From: Vreelandella glaciei | GTDB lineage: Bacteria; Pseudomonadota; Gammaproteobacteria; Pseudomonadales; Halomonadaceae | Reading direction: 5' to 3' | Length of the DNA stretch: 64,000 nucleotides | NCBI RefSeq assembly: GCF_013415125.1 | Contig: NZ_JACCDE010000001.1 | Location: forward strand, 186,001-250,000 | Shown here: piece by piece, positions 1 through 9,886 of the stretch | Layout of the letters: every line of letters begins with the position of its first letter | Numbering within the stretch: position 1 is the first letter of the stretch | Translations under genes and position numbers: made by a program | Notes under the pieces: generated by a model | The model's input: only the letters and a program-made list of their open reading frames with translations | Database searches by the model: none | What the model was told of the DNA's origin: nothing

Positions 1-303
1 CTGCAAGTTACATCGGTGGGGCTGGTTGAGCGTTATCTGACGCGTTTAGGGCGAGACGACATTGTGCTCGCAGCGGCACACGTTGAAGAGCACAAGGCAA
101 CTTATTCGGCCGATACTCGCTTTTATCCCGGTCAGCGTCTGCACCATGCGGTATTTGGTGAGGGTGAAGTGGCGGCAGTAGAGGGAAATGCGAGCGACCC
201 GGTGATTGATGTGCGCTTTGACCAAGCTGGCCGACGCAGGCTTATTGCCCGCCGAGCGCCCATTCAGCTATTGGAAGGCTCGCAAAGCGCTATTCTCTCT
301 TAG
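1..303 (+). CDS. C-terminal end of an unidentified protein with a UvrD/PcrA-tail-like beta domain (partial)
   Basis: The frame is open to the left edge of the window, so this is probably the 3' end of a longer gene; a GTG at 16 could be an internal codon. Residues after about 36 (counted from that GTG) contain a pattern of the form PGQRLHHAVFGEGEV...VDVRF...GRRRLIARRAPI, which resembles the small Tudor-like/DUF3553 tail found at the end of UvrD/PcrA-type helicases. The part before it does not look like a helicase to me. The parent protein cannot be named from what is visible. A strong hairpin follows at 333-369. Confidence 0.5.
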   Translation: MQVTSVGLVERYLTRLGRDDIVLAAAHVEEHKATYSADTRFYPGQRLHHAVFGEGEVAAVEGNASDPVIDVRFDQAGRRRLIARRAPIQLLEGSQSAILS

Positions 304-332
304 CGTGTAAGTTGAGTGTGAAAGGGAGGGGC

Positions 333-369
333 TACGGCTAGTAGGGACGCGTGCTCCCTTCTAGCCGTA
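333..369. terminator. Hairpin between the first gene and the ETF-QO gene
   Basis: A 15-bp inverted repeat (333-347 against 355-369, one mismatch) encloses a 7-base loop. It sits between two convergent genes, where a bidirectional terminator is expected. There is no clear T-run on either side, so an intrinsic terminator is likely but not certain. Confidence 0.5.
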
Positions 370-407
370 ACCTTCATGCGGCTGTCTTACATATTAGGGT
401 GATTGGC

Positions 408-2072
408 TTACATATTAGGATAGTTGGGGCCGCCGCCACCTTCCGGTGCTACCCACGTGATATTTTGCGCTGGGTCTTTAATATCACAGGTTTTGCAGTG
501 TACGCAGTTCTGGAAGTTAATCTGAAAACGCGGCTGTCCTTCGCTATCTTCAACCACTTCGTACACACCGGCCGGGCAGTAGCGCTGTGCTGGCTCTGCA
601 TACTTAGGCAGGTTCTCTCGGATCGGTAGCTCCGGATCCTCCAGGCGTAAATGGCACGGCTGGTTTTCTTCATGATTGGTATTCGACAGAAACACTGACG
701 ATGGTTTATCGAAGGAAAGCTTTCCATCCGGCTTGGGGTAGTTAATCTTTTCAAACTCGTCCGCAGGCTTCAGGGCGCCGTGATCGGTAGTGGTGTCATG
801 GACGTTGGGTAACTTGTTGCCCAGCAACTGGTGGGCAAAGTTATACGCGCCGCCACCGATGGTGCCGTATTTATGGATAGCCGGGCCGAAGCTGGCGCTC
901 TCTTTAAGCTCTTGATACGCCCAGCTGGCTTCCCATTTCTGAGTAAAGCTCGTCAGTTCCTGAGCGCCCTCATCACCGCCTTTAATTGCCTCAAACACGC
1001 TCTCGGCAGCCACTAAGCCCGACTTCATGGCGGTGTGTAAGCCTTTAATTTTGGAAAAGTTGAGCGTGCCAGCATCGCAGCCGACCAGCAGGCCGCCGGG
1101 GAACGTCATTTTTGGCAGGCAGTTGAAGCCCCCTTTGGTAATGGCCCGGGCGCCGTAAGCAACGCGTTTGCCTTCCTTAAGGTATTGGCCAATAGCCGGA
1201 TGATGTTTCATACGCTGAAATTCATCAAACGGTGAAAGCCATGGGTTTTGGTAGCCAAGATCCATAATCAGACCTACCACCACCTGCTGATTTTCCGCAT
1301 GGTACAAAAACCACCCGCCGTGGGTGTTGTTATCTAAAGGCCAGCCTGAACCGTGAACTACCAGGCCAGGCTCATGCTGCTCGGCAGGTACATCCCACAG
1401 CTCTTTGAGGCCAATACCGTAGTGCTGGGGGTCGCGACCCTCATCCAGCGAGAAGTCTTTAATTAAGCGCTTCCCAATATGGCCGCGTGAACCCTCAGCA
1501 AATAGCGTGTATTTGGCGCGCAGTTCCATACCCGGCATGTAGCCATCTTTGGGTGTACCATCGGCGGCGACACCCATATCACCAATCAGAATGCCGCGCA
1601 CAGCGTTGTCTTCAATGATAACGTCCTGGGCGGCAAAGCCTGGAAAGATTTCAACGCCGAGCGCTTCTGCCTGCTCGGCCAGCCAGCGGCAGAGGTTGCC
1701 GGCACTGATAACGTAACGTTGCTGATCGCCGCCGGTGTTATGCATACTTTTCGGCACCAGTGCGTTAGGCACTTTTTGCGCTTTCTCGGCGTCCTTAAGC
1801 AAAACAACGTCATCGCGAATGGCGGGCGTATTGAGCGGCGCGCCGCGTTCTTTCCAGTCTGGAAAGAGTTCAGTCAGTGCGCGGGGCTCAAAAACCGCTC
1901 CTGACAAAATATGAGCGCCAACTTCTGAGCCTTTCTCAACCACACAGACCGTTAATTCTTGCTCCGCCTCGTTAGCTTGCTGCATGAGTCGGCAGGCGGC
2001 GGAAAGCCCGGATGGGCCAGCGCCGACAATGACGACATCAAAGTCCATTACATCGCGTTCAACAGTTTCCAC
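408..2072 (-). CDS. etfD: Electron transfer flavoprotein-ubiquinone oxidoreductase (ETF-QO)
   Basis: This 554-residue protein has the full length of the family. It takes electrons from reduced ETF and passes them to ubiquinone at the inner membrane. The FAD-binding motif GAGPSG lies at residues 17-22. The C-terminal 4Fe-4S site shows Cys499 and the CVHCKTC cluster (Cys523, 526, 529). The start is a GTG at 2072 with AAGGAG 8 bases upstream; the next ATG (DFDVVIVG) lies 8 codons in. The gene is divergent from etfBA, its electron donor, across a 473-base spacer. Its last codons and stop are copied just downstream (386-398). The acyl-CoA dehydrogenase LiuA at the other end of the window is a likely source of electrons for this chain. 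Confidence 0.96.
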   Translation of the reverse strand: METVERDVMDFDVVIVGAGPSGLSAACRLMQQANEAEQELTVCVVEKGSEVGAHILSGAVFEPRALTELFPDWKERGAPLNTPAIRDDVVLLKDAEKAQKVPNALVPKSMHNTGGDQQRYVISAGNLCRWLAEQAEALGVEIFPGFAAQDVIIEDNAVRGILIGDMGVAADGTPKDGYMPGMELRAKYTLFAEGSRGHIGKRLIKDFSLDEGRDPQHYGIGLKELWDVPAEQHEPGLVVHGSGWPLDNNTHGGWFLYHAENQQVVVGLIMDLGYQNPWLSPFDEFQRMKHHPAIGQYLKEGKRVAYGARAITKGGFNCLPKMTFPGGLLVGCDAGTLNFSKIKGLHTAMKSGLVAAESVFEAIKGGDEGAQELTSFTQKWEASWAYQELKESASFGPAIHKYGTIGGGAYNFAHQLLGNKLPNVHDTTTDHGALKPADEFEKINYPKPDGKLSFDKPSSVFLSNTNHEENQPCHLRLEDPELPIRENLPKYAEPAQRYCPAGVYEVVEDSEGQPRFQINFQNCVHCKTCDIKDPAQNITWVAPEGGGGPNYPNM

Positions 2073-2545
2073 CCGGCTTCTCCTTATTCTCTTTAAGCGC
2101 CAATATCTGCAAAAGCTAGTAAATGCCTACGTTTTAGGTACTAGCTTATAAATAGATGGCCTTAATTTAAAACGGTCGTTTGCTTCTGGTTATGCCCCAT
2201 GATAGGCATAATACCTGTGTCAGGTCACGCCTACGATGGTGCAAACCGCATTTCTTGGCTGTATGTGTTGCTAGCGATAGATCAATGATAAGACCAAGGC
2301 AGTAGCAGCAAGTATTGTCACTAACTGGCAGGCTATGGCAAATTGATAGGGTTTTTCAATCATGTATCTATCAAACGCTTGAATGAATTTGACGGCACTG
2401 CCATTTTTGGCAGTGCCCAAGCAAGACGTTATTGCTAATAACGTATGCAGTAACTCTATTACTAGTCGCTATTTAATAAGGGGTACTCGCGAAGCGGGTA
2501 CCGTCCCAGGTTAACGGCTTTTATTACAAGCCAAGCGAGGAACCT
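2073..2545. other. Divergent intergenic region with four inverted repeats
   Basis: This 473-base stretch separates ETF-QO (left) from etfBA (right), and I see no gene in it. It holds four inverted repeats: 2113-2121 with 2139-2147 (9 bp, 17-base loop); 2190-2196 with 2205-2211 (7 bp); 2394-2403 with 2408-2417 (10 bp perfect, TTTT loop); and 2482-2490 with 2494-2502 (9 bp, one mismatch, GAA loop), the last only about 45 bases before etfB. Both promoters must lie here but I cannot place them with confidence. Confidence 0.6.
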
Positions 2546-3295
2546 ATGAAAGTACTCGTCGCGGTGAAACGCGTCATCGACTACAACGTCAAAATCCGCG
2601 TGAAAGCGGACCACTCCGATGTGGACTTGACCAACGTCAAAATGGCCATGAACCCTTTCTGCGAAATTGCCGTGGAAGAAGCCGTGCGCCTGAAAGAGAA
2701 GGGTGTGGCGACCGAAGTCGTCGCCGTCACGGTAGGCCCCAAGGCCGCCCAAGAGCAGCTGCGCACCGCGCTGGCGCTGGGTGCCGACCGCGCCATCCAT
2801 ATTGAAACCGACGAGCGCGTAGAATCGCTGGCCGTGGCCAAACTGCTGGCGAAGGTAGTGGATGAAGAGCAGCCCGGTCTGGTGATTCTCGGCAAACAAG
2901 CCATCGACACCGACAACAACCAGACCGGCCAGATGCTCGCTGCGCTGACGGGTCTGCCGCAAGGCACTTTCGCCTCGGAAGTGGCGGTGGACGGGGACAA
3001 GGTTAACGTCACCCGTGAAATCGATGGCGGGCTGCAAACCATCGCCCTCACGCTCCCGGCGATTGTCACCACCGACCTGCGCCTGAACGAGCCGCGCTAC
3101 GCTAAGCTGCCCGACATCATGAAGGCCAAGAAAAAGCCGTTGGATGTGAAAACTCCTGCTGACTACGGCGTGGAAGTGGCCTCTAAGGTGAGCCTGCTCA
3201 AGGTGGAATCCCCTGCCGAGCGCAAAGGCGGTGTCAAAGTGGCCTCGGTCGACGAGCTGATCGACAAACTGAAAAACGAAGCCAAAGTTCTTTAA
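2546..3295 (+). CDS. etfB: Electron transfer flavoprotein beta subunit
   Basis: EtfB is 249 residues, the normal length. With EtfA it forms the soluble FAD/AMP heterodimer that collects electrons from acyl-CoA dehydrogenases. Family landmarks are [13 protein letters not shown] at 34-46, the AMP-site segment [18 protein letters not shown] at 121-138, and the dehydrogenase-docking loop around [17 protein letters not shown] (about 184-200). The ATG at 2546 has GCGAGG about 8 bases upstream. etfA follows after 56 bases in the same direction, so the two form an operon. Base composition at third positions is GC-rich, as in the neighbours. Confidence 0.97.
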   Translation: MKVLVAVKRVIDYNVKIRVKADHSDVDLTNVKMAMNPFCEIAVEEAVRLKEKGVATEVVAVTVGPKAAQEQLRTALALGADRAIHIETDERVESLAVAKLLAKVVDEEQPGLVILGKQAIDTDNNQTGQMLAALTGLPQGTFASEVAVDGDKVNVTREIDGGLQTIALTLPAIVTTDLRLNEPRYAKLPDIMKAKKKPLDVKTPADYGVEVASKVSLLKVESPAERKGGVKVASVDELIDKLKNEAKVL

Positions 3296-3351
3296 GGTCG
3301 GTTCTTGACTCTCCGTACTTTGAGATAAACGCTTTGAAAGGAGCTGATGCT

Positions 3352-4278
3352 ATGAGCATTTTGGTACTTGCCGACCTACATGAAGGCCAACTGGCTGGCG
3401 CCACCGCCCACGTCGTGGCGGCCGCCCAGGCCATTGGTGGCGATATTGATATCCTGGTCGCCGGTGAAGGCGTTCAAGCGGCAGCAGACGCTGCGGCGAA
3501 ACTCGACGGCATTAATAAAGTACGCGTGGCGGACAACGCTGTTTACGCCCATCAGCTTGCTGAGCCCATGGGCGCGCTGCTGGTTGAACTGGCCGATGGC
3601 TACAGCCACGTACTGGCCAGCGCTTCAACCACCGGCAAGAACGTTCTACCGCGCCTGGCCGCGCTGAAAGACGTCAGCCAGCTATCGGATGTGCTGGGTG
3701 TCGAGAGTGCCGATACCTTCCTGCGTCCGATTTACGCTGGTAACGCCATTGCCACGGTGAAAAGCGACGACGCGCTGAAAGTGATCACCATTCGTACCAC
3801 CGGTTTCGATGCCGTCGGTACCAGTGGTAGCGCCACGATTGAAGCGGTGGATTTTGTCGCCGACAACAGCCAATCCAGCTTCGTCAAAGAAGAGCTGGCC
3901 CCGAGCGACCGTCCAGAACTCGGCGGCGCCAAGGTCGTCATCTCCGGCGGCCGCGGCATGGGCAACGGCGAGAACTTTAAGCTGCTGAATGGCATTGCTG
4001 ACAAGCTGGGCGCCGCCATTGGTGCTTCCCGCGCGGCGGTCGACGCTGGCTTTGTGCCCAATGACATGCAGGTCGGTCAGACCGGCAAAATAGTCGCACC
4101 GGACCTGTACATTGCCGTGGGCATCTCTGGTGCCATTCAACACCTGGCGGGCATGAAAGACTCCAAAGTCATCGTCGCCATCAACAAGGACGACGAAGCA
4201 CCAATCTTTCAGGTGGCCGACTACGGCTTGGTGGGGGATCTGTTCGAGATCCTGCCAGAGCTTGAGAGCAAGCTATAA
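3352..4278 (+). CDS. etfA: Electron transfer flavoprotein alpha subunit
   Basis: EtfA is 308 residues and carries the FAD of the ETF heterodimer. The C-terminal FAD domain is clear: GGRGMG, then [18 protein letters not shown], then [13 protein letters not shown] with NKDDEAPIF (259-286). I choose the ATG at 3352 because AAGGAG lies 9 bases upstream; an in-frame TTG at 3334 would overlap that ribosome site. It is the last gene of the etfBA operon, with a strong intrinsic terminator at 4304-4332. It works with ETF-QO, encoded just upstream on the other strand. Confidence 0.97.
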   Translation: MSILVLADLHEGQLAGATAHVVAAAQAIGGDIDILVAGEGVQAAADAAAKLDGINKVRVADNAVYAHQLAEPMGALLVELADGYSHVLASASTTGKNVLPRLAALKDVSQLSDVLGVESADTFLRPIYAGNAIATVKSDDALKVITIRTTGFDAVGTSGSATIEAVDFVADNSQSSFVKEELAPSDRPELGGAKVVISGGRGMGNGENFKLLNGIADKLGAAIGASRAAVDAGFVPNDMQVGQTGKIVAPDLYIAVGISGAIQHLAGMKDSKVIVAINKDDEAPIFQVADYGLVGDLFEILPELESKL

Positions 4279-4303
4279 GCATTTGAATGATCTATAAACA
4301 TTG

Positions 4304-4332
4304 AGCCGACTTCGCCAGAAGTCGGCTTTTTT
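4304..4332 (+). terminator. Rho-independent terminator of etfBA
   Basis: A perfect 10-bp stem (4304-4313 with 4318-4327) with loop GCCA is followed by a run of T. It begins 26 bases after the etfA stop. Confidence 0.9.
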
Positions 4333-4395
4333 GTGATGGGTACATTAGGTAAACTGCCAATAGTTGACTAAAGTACTGGGGCAAAGGGTAAGAAA

Positions 4396-4411
4396 AACCA
4401 CCCCGGTGGTT
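4396..4411. promoter_or_regulatory. Short palindrome upstream of sodA
   Basis: AACCACC and GGTGGTT face each other across two bases, 69 bases before the sodA start. It could be an operator or just a small hairpin in the leader. It does not resemble a Fur box, which many sodA genes have. Confidence 0.3.
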
Positions 4412-4479
4412 GAAAAAGCTGCGGGCTGACCGCACATAGGTAAATGAACTCAACGAAAGCCACTCAAGGAGATGATGAT

Positions 4480-5091
4480 ATGGCACATACACTACCTGAA
4501 CTGCCGTACGCATATGACGCTCTCGAACCACATATTGATGCAATGACGATGGAAATTCACCATTCTCGTCACCATCAAACCTACATCAACAACCTGAACG
4601 CCGCGTTGGAAGGCACAGGTCTTGAAGATGTACCTGTTGAAGAGCTCGTCGCTAATCTGGATCGTGTTCCGGAAGCCAAGCGTCAAGCCGTTATCAACAA
4701 CGGCGGCGGTCACGCCAACCACTCCATGTTCTGGCAGATGATGTCGCCCAACGGCGGTGGTAATGCTCAAGGTGATGTTGCAAAAGCGATTGATGCCGAG
4801 CTCGGCGGCCTTGAAGCTTTTAAAGAAGAATTCAAAAAAGCGGCCGTTGGTCGTTTTGGTAGCGGTTGGGCATGGCTCTCCGTTACACCTGAGAAAAAAC
4901 TGGCAGTCGAAAATACCCTGAACCAAGACAGCCCGCTGATGCACGGTAATACGCCGCTACTCGGTTTGGATGTTTGGGAGCATGCGTACTACCTGAAGTA
5001 TCAAAACAAGCGTCCTGACTATATTGCTGCGTTCTTCAACGTGGTTAATTGGGAAGACGTAGAGCGTCGTTATCAGGCAGCGATTAGCTAA
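4480..5091 (+). CDS. sodA: Superoxide dismutase, manganese type
   Basis: This 203-residue cytoplasmic enzyme dismutates superoxide to peroxide and oxygen. The four metal ligands are His27, His81, Asp164 and His168 ([14 protein letters not shown]). Features such as [13 protein letters not shown] and NQDSPLM look much more like E. coli SodA (Mn) than SodB (Fe), so I call it Mn-type; the metal is inferred. The ATG at 4480 has AAGGAG 8-9 bases upstream; a longer in-frame start at 4444 lacks one. A terminator follows at 5133. It lies just before the class Ib ribonucleotide reductase operon, whose radical cofactor is assembled with Mn and superoxide/peroxide. Confidence 0.95.
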   Translation: MAHTLPELPYAYDALEPHIDAMTMEIHHSRHHQTYINNLNAALEGTGLEDVPVEELVANLDRVPEAKRQAVINNGGGHANHSMFWQMMSPNGGGNAQGDVAKAIDAELGGLEAFKEEFKKAAVGRFGSGWAWLSVTPEKKLAVENTLNQDSPLMHGNTPLLGLDVWEHAYYLKYQNKRPDYIAAFFNVVNWEDVERRYQAAIS

Positions 5092-5132
5092 TACGGCTAT
5101 GACCCGCTAATGGTGCCCGTTCTGGCGCTGTG

Positions 5133-5172
5133 AAAAAAAACCGCCCGCTTTTTTTAGTGGGCGGTTTTTTAT
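5133..5172 (+). terminator. Rho-independent terminator of sodA
   Basis: The GC-rich stem CCGCCC...GGGCGG is flanked by an A-run and followed by a T-run, so it could work in both directions. It isolates sodA from nrdH. Confidence 0.88.
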
Positions 5173-5240
5173 TGTCTGGTATAGCCTTGGGTATTAGCTG
5201 TCAATATCCTGTGGGTAAAAAAATACCACATATGCTTGAA

Positions 5241-5269
5241 TTGATTTTCCAATGGTCTATATATAGTAT
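5241..5269 (+). promoter_or_regulatory. nrdHIEF promoter with overlapping NrdR box
   Basis: A -35-like TTGATT (5241-5246) and a -10-like TAGTAT (5264-5269) are 17 bases apart. CTATATATAG at 5257-5266 matches the 10-base NrdR core CwATATATwG completely and covers the -10. NrdR boxes usually come in pairs three helical turns apart; a weaker match (core 5226-5235, 6 of 10) lies exactly 31 bases upstream. I infer repression by NrdR when dATP is high. No Fur box was seen here. Confidence 0.6.
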
Positions 5270-5345
5270 GCGTTGTGTCTTTTAGTCAGGGCGGGCACTA
5301 GATGTGCTCTACCCGAAAAATGCCGCTATGAAAAGGGGATTACCC

Positions 5346-5567
5346 ATGGAAATTCAGATTTATAGCAAGCCAGCTTGTGTTCAATGTACCGCTACTTACC
5401 GCGCGCTAGACAAGCAAGGGCTCGATTATACTGTCATCGATATCACCGCAGAGTCCGGTGCTCAAGAAGAAGTTGAGGCGCTGGGTTATCGTCAGCTTCC
5501 TGTCGTGGTAGTCGGCGAAGATCACTGGTCGGGTTTCCGTCCGGATCGCATTCAAGCCCTGGCGTAA
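5346..5567 (+). CDS. nrdH: Glutaredoxin-like NrdH redoxin
   Basis: NrdH is a 73-residue thioredoxin-fold protein that reduces the class Ib ribonucleotide reductase and is itself reduced by thioredoxin reductase. The active-site CVQC is at residues 11-14 and the cis-proline motif QLPVVVV follows at about 49-55, then a GFRPDRI segment typical of NrdH. The ATG at 5346 has AAGGGGAT upstream; the in-frame extension from 5304 has no ribosome site and no homology. It is the first gene of the nrdHIEF operon, behind the NrdR-box promoter. Confidence 0.95.
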   Translation: MEIQIYSKPACVQCTATYRALDKQGLDYTVIDITAESGAQEEVEALGYRQLPVVVVGEDHWSGFRPDRIQALA

Positions 5568-5603
5568 GCCGACTACATGCTGGCAAGTTGCTCACACACA
5601 TCT

Positions 5604-6011
5604 ATGGCCGGCAATTTGGTGTACTTCTCTACTAAATCAGGTAACACCCATCGTTTTGTAGAAAAGCTGGGTTTTGTCGCCACGCGGCTACCGCTAAATC
5701 GAGATGAACCTGCGCTACGTGTTTCCCAGCCTTATATTTTAGTTACCCCTACATATGGTGGGGGAAGTTCACAGGGTGCCGTACCCAAGCAGGTCATTCA
5801 TTTTCTCAACGACACGCATAACCGGAATCTCCTGCGGGGAGTCATTGCTGCGGGGAACACCAATTTTGGCGAAGCATATGGTCTAGCTGGCCGCATCATT
5901 GCGAAAAAATGCCACGTACCGCTGCTGTATCGATTTGAATTATTTGGCACTGACGATGACGTGGTCAACGTGCGTAAAGGAGTAGAAGAGTTTTGGAAAC
6001 GACTAACGTAG
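5604..6011 (+). CDS. nrdI: Flavodoxin-like protein NrdI
   Basis: NrdI is a small FMN protein that supplies the oxidant used to build the Mn(III)2-tyrosyl radical of NrdF. The protein begins [14 protein letters not shown], the FMN-phosphate loop, and carries [14 protein letters not shown] and [19 protein letters not shown], all typical of the family. I chose the ATG at 5604 (135 residues) by homology; an ATG at 5577 would add nine residues with no family similarity. Neither has a good ribosome site, so it may be coupled to nrdH. It overlaps nrdE by 19 bases. Confidence 0.93.
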   Translation: MAGNLVYFSTKSGNTHRFVEKLGFVATRLPLNRDEPALRVSQPYILVTPTYGGGSSQGAVPKQVIHFLNDTHNRNLLRGVIAAGNTNFGEAYGLAGRIIAKKCHVPLLYRFELFGTDDDVVNVRKGVEEFWKRLT

Positions 6012-8173
6012 CTACCCAGAATGTGGCAGGAACAAAACGGCCTGCGGCGGCTCCTGAGGCGCGCACGCTGGATTACCACGCCCTCAATGCCATGCTCAAT
6101 CTATACGGGGTCAACGGCGAATTACAGCTGGATAAAGATCGCGAAGCGGCTCGCCAGTACTTTTTACAGCACGTTAACCAGAACACGGTATTCTTCCACT
6201 CGTTGGAAGAGAAGCTCGATTACCTCGTGGAAGAGCAGTACTACGAAGCGGAAATGCTGAGCCAGTACAGCTTTGCTTTTATTAAAGCGCTGTTCGAGCA
6301 GGCTTATGCGTATAAATTTCGCTTCCCAAGCTTCTTGGGCGCTTTCAAGTACTACACCAGCTATACGCTGAAGACGTTTGACGGCAAGCGCTATTTAGAG
6401 CGCTATGAAGACCGTGTCTGCATGGTCGCGCTGACCCTGGCGCGGGGCGATGAAACGCTGGCCAAGTCACTGGTCGATGAAATCATCTCCGGCCGTTTTC
6501 AGCCCGCGACGCCCACCTTCTTGAACTGCGGCAAACAGCAGCGCGGCGAACTGGTGTCGTGCTTCCTGCTACGCATCGAAGACAATATGGAGTCGATTGG
6601 CCGCTCCATTAACTCGGCGCTGCAGCTTTCCAAGCGCGGCGGCGGCGTGGCTTTCCTGCTTAGCAATATTCGCGAATCCGGCGCGCCGATCAAGCGCATC
6701 GAAAACCAGTCGTCGGGCATCATCCCGATTATGAAGCTGCTGGAAGATGCGTTCTCCTACGCTAACCAGTTGGGGGCTCGCCAAGGTGCCGGCGCGGTAT
6801 ACTTAAACGCTCACCACCCGGACATCCTGCGCTTTCTCGACACCAAGCGGGAAAATGCCGACGAGAAAATTCGTATCAAAACGCTCTCATTGGGCGTGAC
6901 GATTCCGGATATTACCTTTGAGCTTGCCAAGCGCAATGACGACATGTACCTGTTTTCGCCCTACGATGTGGAGCGGGTTTATGGTGTTCCGTTTGGTGAT
7001 ATCAGCGTTACCGAGAAGTATCAGGAGATGGTCGCGGATGCGCGCATCCGTAAGCATAAGATCAATGCACGCGCCTTCTTTCAAACGTTGGCAGAGCTGC
7101 AGTTTGAATCGGGTTACCCGTATATCATGTTTGAAGATACGGTAAATCGCGCTAACCCGATTGCTGGCCGTATCAATATGAGCAACCTGTGCTCGGAAAT
7201 CCTCCAGGTCAACACACCGACTGAGTATGACGATGACCTCGGTTATCGCCATATCGGCCAGGATATCTCCTGCAACCTGGGCTCCATGAACATTGCCAAG
7301 GTGATGGATGCAGGGGATATCGGTACCAGCGTGGAAATTGCCATCCGCGGTCTTACCGCCGTTTCGGAAATGAGCAACCTGCGCAGTGTGCCTTCTATTG
7401 CCGAAGGCAATGCCCAGTCGCGGGCGATTGGCCTTGGCCAGATGAACCTGCACGGCTATCTGGCGCGTGAGCACATCTACTACGGCTCCGACGAGGGGTT
7501 GGACTTTACCAATCTCTACTTCTACTGCGTGGCTTTCCATGCCATACGTGCGTCCAACCGGTTAGCGATTGAGCACAAGGATACGTTTGCAGATTTTGCC
7601 AACTCCACCTACGCCTCGGGAACATTCTTCGATAAGTACACTGATCAGGCGTGGCTGCCGCGGACCGACAAAGTACGTGAGCTGTTCGAGCGTAGCGGTA
7701 TTGCGTTGCCGACCCAAGATGATTGGCAGGAGTTGAAAGCGTCGGTCATGGCCCACGGTTTATACAACCGTAACCTGCAGGCGGTACCGCCCACCGGCTC
7801 AATCTCTTACATCAATAACTCCACCTCCAGTATTCACCCGGTGGCGGCGAGAATCGAGATTCGTAAAGAGGGCAAGCTAGGCCGTGTTTATTACCCGGCG
7901 CCGTTCCTGGATGAAGCCAATTTTGACTATTTCCAGGACGCTTATGAAATCGGCCCGGAAAAAATTATCGATACCTACGCGGAAGCCTCGCAGCACGTCG
8001 ACCAAGGGCTATCGCTAACGCTATTCTTCCCGGATACCGCTAGCACGCGCGATATCAATAAAGCGCAGATTTACGCCTGGCGCAAAGGCATCAAGACGCT
8101 TTACTACATTCGCCTGCGTCAAAGTGCTTTAGAAGGCACCGAGGTAGAAGGCTGCGTTTCTTGCACGCTGTAA
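5993..8173 (+). CDS. nrdE: Class Ib ribonucleoside-diphosphate reductase, alpha subunit
   Basis: NrdE reduces ribonucleoside diphosphates to deoxyribonucleotides. It is 726 residues, the class Ib size, and has no N-terminal ATP-cone. By comparison with Salmonella NrdE the reducible pair is Cys190 (LVSCFLLR) and Cys427 (DISCNLGS), with the radical Cys400 in NLCSE (Asn398, Glu402). The C-terminal shuttle cysteines are Cys721 and Cys724 (GCVSCTL), the target of NrdH. The start appears to be a TTG at 5993 with AAAGGAG ten bases upstream, inside the end of nrdI. A GC hairpin separates it from nrdF. Confidence 0.96.
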   Translation: METTNVATQNVAGTKRPAAAPEARTLDYHALNAMLNLYGVNGELQLDKDREAARQYFLQHVNQNTVFFHSLEEKLDYLVEEQYYEAEMLSQYSFAFIKALFEQAYAYKFRFPSFLGAFKYYTSYTLKTFDGKRYLERYEDRVCMVALTLARGDETLAKSLVDEIISGRFQPATPTFLNCGKQQRGELVSCFLLRIEDNMESIGRSINSALQLSKRGGGVAFLLSNIRESGAPIKRIENQSSGIIPIMKLLEDAFSYANQLGARQGAGAVYLNAHHPDILRFLDTKRENADEKIRIKTLSLGVTIPDITFELAKRNDDMYLFSPYDVERVYGVPFGDISVTEKYQEMVADARIRKHKINARAFFQTLAELQFESGYPYIMFEDTVNRANPIAGRINMSNLCSEILQVNTPTEYDDDLGYRHIGQDISCNLGSMNIAKVMDAGDIGTSVEIAIRGLTAVSEMSNLRSVPSIAEGNAQSRAIGLGQMNLHGYLAREHIYYGSDEGLDFTNLYFYCVAFHAIRASNRLAIEHKDTFADFANSTYASGTFFDKYTDQAWLPRTDKVRELFERSGIALPTQDDWQELKASVMAHGLYNRNLQAVPPTGSISYINNSTSSIHPVAARIEIRKEGKLGRVYYPAPFLDEANFDYFQDAYEIGPEKIIDTYAEASQHVDQGLSLTLFFPDTASTRDINKAQIYAWRKGIKTLYYIRLRQSALEGTEVEGCVSCTL

Positions 8174-8200
8174 TCAGCAAGCGCTTTGTATCTGTTATTG

Positions 8201-8227
8201 AATGCCCGGTGTTGATCGCCGGGCATT
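8201..8227 (+). other. Hairpin between nrdE and nrdF
   Basis: A perfect 9-bp stem (AATGCCCGG / CCGGGCATT) with a 9-base loop lies in the 80-base gap. It lacks a T-run. It may stabilise the upstream message or set the subunit ratio, which is inference. Confidence 0.5.
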
Positions 8228-8229
8228 GA

Positions 8230-9225
<996 letters not shown>

Positions 9226-9273
9226 TAGGGTTTAGGTGCTAATGGTTTAGAGTGGTGAGCGAAGGAGAGGGGT

Positions 9274-9678
9274 ATGACAGGGAATGCTGGTAGTGTACTG
9301 AAAATTGCCGCTGCCGTGGTGAGTGACCCAGATGGGCGCTTGCTATTGGTGCGTAAGCACAATACCTCTTTCTATATGCAGCCAGGCGGCAAAATCGATG
9401 CAGGTGAGAGCGCGCTAGAGGCGTTGTGCCGCGAGCTGCAAGAGGAGCTTGGCTTGCATGTTAGCGAGGATCAGCTGATACCGCTCGGAATGTATTCCGT
9501 GCCAGCGGCTAATGAGCCGGGCGTGATGCTTGAAGCGCATCTGTTTGGGCTTGTTATTGACGAGCCTGTCGAGGTGGCCGCTGAAATTGCCGAAGCAAAA
9601 TGGGTGACCCGTGAAGAGGCTTGGCAGCTTCCGCTAGCGCCGCTGACGAAAGAGTATGTAGCAGTAGAGCACACATAG
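9274..9678 (+). CDS. Nudix family hydrolase
   Basis: A 134-residue protein with a complete Nudix box at 39-61: Gly39, Glu45, Arg53-Glu54, Glu57-Glu58, Gly60. These enzymes cleave nucleoside diphosphates linked to another group; the substrate here is unknown. The N-terminus (IAAAVVSDPDGRLLLVRKHN) and PGGKIDAGE are typical of MutT/NUDT-like members. AAGGAGAGGG precedes the ATG at 9274. It lies 48 bases after nrdF in the same direction and may be cotranscribed, which would suit nucleotide-pool cleaning, but this is inference. A terminator follows. Confidence 0.9.
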   Translation: MTGNAGSVLKIAAAVVSDPDGRLLLVRKHNTSFYMQPGGKIDAGESALEALCRELQEELGLHVSEDQLIPLGMYSVPAANEPGVMLEAHLFGLVIDEPVEVAAEIAEAKWVTREEAWQLPLAPLTKEYVAVEHT

Positions 9679-9692
9679 TGATGTTTGTGATG

Positions 9693-9718
9693 AAAGGGCG
9701 CTGATAGGCGCCTTTTTT
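9693..9718 (+). terminator. Terminator after the Nudix gene
   Basis: A short GGCGC/GCGCC stem is followed by six T residues, ending the nrd/Nudix unit. Confidence 0.8.
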
Positions 9719-9747
9719 ATGCGCGCTCGATGAGCGATAACGCCTGA

Positions 9748-9777
9748 TTGTTAATGATAAATATTGTCATTTATTAT
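9748..9777 (+). promoter_or_regulatory. Promoter and Fur box of the TonB2-type operon
   Basis: TGATAAATATTGTCA at 9755-9769 matches the Fur 7-1-7 consensus TGATAATnATTATCA at 12 of 14 positions and is part of a longer palindrome, AATGATAA...TTGTCATT (9753-9771). It lies between a -35-like TTGTTA (9748-9753) and a -10-like TATTAT (9772-9777) spaced by 18 bases, a position suited to repression. It is 118 bases before the first gene of the operon. I infer iron repression of the TonB system. Confidence 0.7.
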
Positions 9778-9886
9778 ATTAGTGGTAGGCTAGGCGCGTG
9801 AAAGTTAAACGCAAATCGTTCTAATACCTAATTAGTTTTTAGCCGGGCGGTGACAGCCGCTGGCTACTCAGTGACGGAGAGTCGAC

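Noticed and set aside
4333-4479. Fur box upstream of sodA
   Set aside because: Searched because sodA is Fur-controlled in E. coli; no stretch matches the 7-1-7 consensus.
6887-7540. 217-codon frame on the minus strand inside nrdE
   Set aside because: Antisense shadow of a catalytic region of nrdE.
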